From Betaproteobacteria bacterium (GTDB taxonomy: Bacteria > Pseudomonadota > Gammaproteobacteria > Burkholderiales > Burkholderiaceae_A): a stretch of 58,679 bases of DNA. The notes below the pieces were generated by a model. It was not told the origin of the DNA. It did not search any database and saw only the letters and a program-made list of their open reading frames with translations. The DNA lies in assembly GCA_016868305.1 (NCBI GenBank), contig VGHK01000011.1, positions 1 to 58,679 on the forward strand, read 5' to 3'. Made by a program: the position numbers and the translations under genes. Shown in pieces: positions 56,729 to 58,679 of the stretch. Positions within the stretch are counted from its first letter, which is position 1, and each line of letters opens with the position of its first letter.

Positions 56729-56753
56729 AGACTATTTTTAAATTTTCTCTAAA
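56723..56753. terminator. AT-rich hairpin at the convergent protease/maf ends
   Basis: Inverted repeat TTTTAGAGA (56723-56731) / TCTCTAAAA (56745-56753) with a 14-base T-rich loop. It contains both stop codons. A weak bidirectional terminator is plausible. Confidence 0.45.
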
Positions 56754-57496
56754 AGCTGCGCGGTTTCGTATAACGGCAGCCCCATAATCCCGCTCGGACT
56801 CCCTTTAATTTCTTTGATTTTTGCGCCTGCCTGCCCCTGAATGGCATAGGCACCGGCCTTGTCCATAGGCTCGCCAGAGGCGATCACCTGTTCAATCCAT
56901 GCCTCGCTCAGCGGGCCGAAATGCACTTCGGATATTGAAAGCGCCCGATGAATGGCGTACTGATGGGCAGCGCGTTGATCTGCGGCATATTGATCCGCGG
57001 CGTGCTGATAGGTGGCATATTGGTGTGCGTCGCGGTGATGGGGCAACAGCAGCGTGACTGCTGTCATTACCAAGTGCCTCTGATTCGACAAAGCCCGAAG
57101 CATGCGCCGTACATCGTCAGCGTTAATGGGCTTGCCTAGAATTTTACCGTGTACGACCCTATCTTGAATATCGTCCTGTGTCTGACTACCAAGAAAGACG
57201 CATTCATCGGGTTCTCCCGGGTTGCCATTGGGTAGCACCACTGTGGTGTCACTGGCAATAAGCGGGCCTGGCGCAAAACCTTTGCGTAGCAAACGGGCCC
57301 ATCCGGCCTGTGCCTTCAGGTCTGTGATGCGGCAGACATAGGCCTTGGCGTCTTCATTGGGCAAGACCTGTTCAAGTGCCTCGGCATCTTCATGCGGATC
57401 TGGCGCTAGCACCCGTAATGCAAATCCATAGGACACGGCCAACGGCGCCAGAAGTTCCCTGCGCCGCGGCGACTGGGAGGCAAGGGTGAGAACCAT
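56738..57496 (-). CDS. maf: Maf-family nucleotide pyrophosphatase with internal pentapeptide-repeat insert
   Basis: House-cleaning nucleoside triphosphate pyrophosphatase, 252 residues against a usual 190-210. Core motifs are present: LTLASQSPRRRELLAPL at the N-terminus, IASDTTVVL, and GEPMDKAGAYAIQGQAG near the C-terminus. The surplus is a His/Gln/Ala/Tyr-rich insert at about residues 150-185, between the strand VMTAVTLLL and SEVHFGPLSE, encoded by degenerate 15-bp repeats. The core and catalytic residues look intact, so the insert is probably a tolerated surface loop. Confidence 0.88.
   Translation of the reverse strand: MVLTLASQSPRRRELLAPLAVSYGFALRVLAPDPHEDAEALEQVLPNEDAKAYVCRITDLKAQAGWARLLRKGFAPGPLIASDTTVVLPNGNPGEPDECVFLGSQTQDDIQDRVVHGKILGKPINADDVRRMLRALSNQRHLVMTAVTLLLPHHRDAHQYATYQHAADQYAADQRAAHQYAIHRALSISEVHFGPLSEAWIEQVIASGEPMDKAGAYAIQGQAGAKIKEIKGSPSGIMGLPLYETAQLLEKI
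56954..57043. repeat. About six degenerate 15-bp tandem repeats inside maf
   Basis: Plus-strand units such as GCGGCATATTGATCC recur every 15 bases with substitutions, encoding on the minus strand pentapeptides of the type A-A-D/H-Q-Y. The array keeps frame and accounts for most of the extra length of Maf. Confidence 0.8.
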
Positions 57497-57519
57497 TGTT
57501 AGGGAAGAATTCGATTAAG

Positions 57520-57548
57520 TTGATGATGCTCTGAGAAAACTCTAGCAT
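57520..57548 (+). promoter_or_regulatory. Sigma70-type promoter for earP, leaderless spacing
   Basis: TTGATG (57520-57525), a 17-base spacer and TAGCAT (57543-57548), then six bases to the ATG at 57555. This is the best-formed example of the leaderless pattern in the window. Confidence 0.55.
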
Positions 57549-57554
57549 CAAAAA

Positions 57555-58679
57555 ATGACTCCTCCTCGAAACGTCGTTATTTTCTGTAAGGTCATCGATA
57601 ACTTTGGCGATATTGGGGTCTGCCTGCGGCTGGCGCTTGGACTGACAGACCAAGGCTGCCCAGTGACACTGGTGACAGACCGCCCAGACCTCGCAGAGCG
57701 TATGGACCCTGCAGCAGGGGTGAAGCTGGTGTCTTGGGATACCGTGGCGACAAACCCGCACAGTGCCTCTCTCTCCGAAGACATGCTCGTCGTTGAGGCA
57801 TTTCAGGTGACACCACCACTATTGTTTTTGCAGGCATGCCCCCCGAAGCTCCACCGTGTCTGCCTTGACTACCTTGCCACCGAATCCTGGGCTGAAGGTC
57901 TGCAGGGGATGTCTGCGCCGGACCCTGCCTTTCCAGCACATTTCCGAATCTGGCTGGCGCCATGTTTTTCTGCGAGCGGGCCGGGATTGATACGCGGGCG
58001 ATGGGAAGAGATCGACACAGAGACCCGGGCCATCATGCGTGGGCGGCTGATCGCGTATGGGTCCGATAGGGGTGCGCCGTATCAAGAGCGCCATGCTGGA
58101 GCGCAAATGCTTCCGGGCGGAGCTAATGCTAATGAACAGGACACGAGCCGGGTTTTTCTCGTTCTTGCCTTTGGCTACGACGATGCGCCCTGGGAGGCAC
58201 TGGCCCAAGTAATGGAACGCAAAGCCCTGCCAGAGGTTGGTCTACCCGTGGGGGGCCTGCCCTGGGAAGGCCTGCCTGAGGACGGTCTGCCCGAGGGCTT
58301 TGACCGCGTCTGTCTTGTGAGGCCCGAAGGGCTGGTTTTCTCGCAGCGCGAGTTTGATGCGGTGCTGCAGTCTTGCGATCTGAATTTCGTGCGGGGCGAA
58401 GACTCATTTGTACGGGCGCATTTTGCGGCTGCTGGGCGCTGGCGCGTGCCTTTTGTCTGGCAGCCTTATCGTCAGGCCGCGGGGGCTCACCTAGATAAGC
58501 TCGCGGCCTGGCAGCAGCGCCTTATTCACGCACAGGAACTGCAGTCGGGCCCGGCACCGAAAGCCTTTCCTTCACTGGATGCCGATGTGGCCGTTCTCAC
58601 TGAAGTCTGGCAGAGTTGGTTTGGTCTGCAGGGCTTTTTCAATCCTTTGCCTGACTGCCTATCACCCTCAGCGCCCCCG
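57555..58679 (+). CDS. earP: EF-P arginine rhamnosyltransferase EarP, 3' end outside window
   Basis: GT-B fold enzyme that transfers rhamnose from dTDP-rhamnose to the conserved arginine of elongation factor P, needed for translating polyproline. The frame is open to the last base (375 codons), close to the full family length. Seen: N-terminal FCKVIDNFGDIGVCLRLA with D15 and D19, matching the catalytic Asp pair of EarP, and the C-terminal signature FVRGEDSFVRAHF with the catalytic Glu, then PFVWQPYRQ. A run of five pentapeptides of the form xLPxx at about residues 224-248 is a repeat insert. efp is expected just beyond the window. Confidence 0.92.
   Translation, partial: MTPPRNVVIFCKVIDNFGDIGVCLRLALGLTDQGCPVTLVTDRPDLAERMDPAAGVKLVSWDTVATNPHSASLSEDMLVVEAFQVTPPLLFLQACPPKLHRVCLDYLATESWAEGLQGMSAPDPAFPAHFRIWLAPCFSASGPGLIRGRWEEIDTETRAIMRGRLIAYGSDRGAPYQERHAGAQMLPGGANANEQDTSRVFLVLAFGYDDAPWEALAQVMERKALPEVGLPVGGLPWEGLPEDGLPEGFDRVCLVRPEGLVFSQREFDAVLQSCDLNFVRGEDSFVRAHFAAAGRWRVPFVWQPYRQAAGAHLDKLAAWQQRLIHAQELQSGPAPKAFPSLDADVAVLTEVWQSWFGLQGFFNPLPDCLSPSAPP
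58224..58298 (+). repeat. Five tandem 15-bp repeats inside earP encoding xLPxx pentapeptides
   Basis: Units at 58224, 58239, 58254, 58269 and 58284, each coding Gly/Ala-Leu-Pro plus two variable residues (for example GLPVG, GLPWE). The array is in frame, with C/G-rich near-identical cores (GGCCTGCC). Confidence 0.85.

Overview
The window reads as a chromosomal segment of an aerobic anoxygenic phototrophic betaproteobacterium, most likely Burkholderiales. It carries a bacteriochlorophyll and reaction-centre assembly cluster with the oxygen-dependent cyclase AcsF. It also has betaproteobacterial housekeeping signatures: EarP (rhamnosylation of EF-P arginine), a PyrB/degenerate-dihydroorotase pair, KDO-type LPS genes, and hemL next to rubredoxin. 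G+C looks high (near 60 percent by eye) and gene density is very high. No intergenic stretch reaches 300 bases; the longest is 48203-48487 (285 bases). I see no tRNA, rRNA, CRISPR array or insertion sequence.

Layout. (1) 1-9744: the right end of a photosynthesis gene cluster, bchH (truncated by the window) - bchL - bchM - lhaA - puhA - puhB - puhC - acsF - puhE, all plus strand and mostly joined by overlapping stop/start codons. It makes Mg-protoporphyrin, its methyl ester and the isocyclic ring, supplies the ATP-binding subunit of dark protochlorophyllide reductase, and assembles the reaction centre and LH1. (2) 9872-13972: pal (separated from the other tol genes), an OsmC protein, a RodZ-like protein, an EamA exporter and a LOG-family phosphoribohydrolase. 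(3) 14106-18975: an apparent operon of a divergent AceE-type 2-oxoacid dehydrogenase, a PhyH-type dioxygenase and a COG4091 SAF-domain dehydrogenase. This is the best candidate for an uncharacterised pathway here. (4) 19002-28167: MscS, AzlCD, YqaA/DedA, a second EamA exporter, RhlE, GluQ, HemL, a rubredoxin of 54 residues, and photolyase. (5) 28214-33212: yqgE-ruvX-pyrB-pyrX-plsC, convergent with apaH. (6) 33414-42263: phosphomannomutase facing a seven-gene minus-strand envelope operon, pcm-tolC-GT4-waaA-GT2-GT25-waaL. (7) 42309-45503: uppP, trmB, HU, and a small winged-helix protein overlapping an unknown membrane protein. (8) 45478-49594: an L,D-transpeptidase flanked by two proteins with NTF2-like/Cds6-like domains, divergent from an orphan ParA-like ATPase. 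(9) 49679-58679: thioesterase, malate synthase G, RNase G, a SphB1-like subtilisin autotransporter lipoprotein, Maf, and EarP (runs off the end).

Two patterns cut across the genes. Ten genes at the heads of transcription units have a -10-like hexamer of the form TAnnnT, or one mismatch from it, ending only 6-8 bases before the start codon. This suggests frequent leaderless transcription; two divergent pairs have -10 hexamers that overlap on opposite strands. Separately, the neighbouring genes maf and earP each contain an in-frame array of 15-bp units encoding degenerate pentapeptides.
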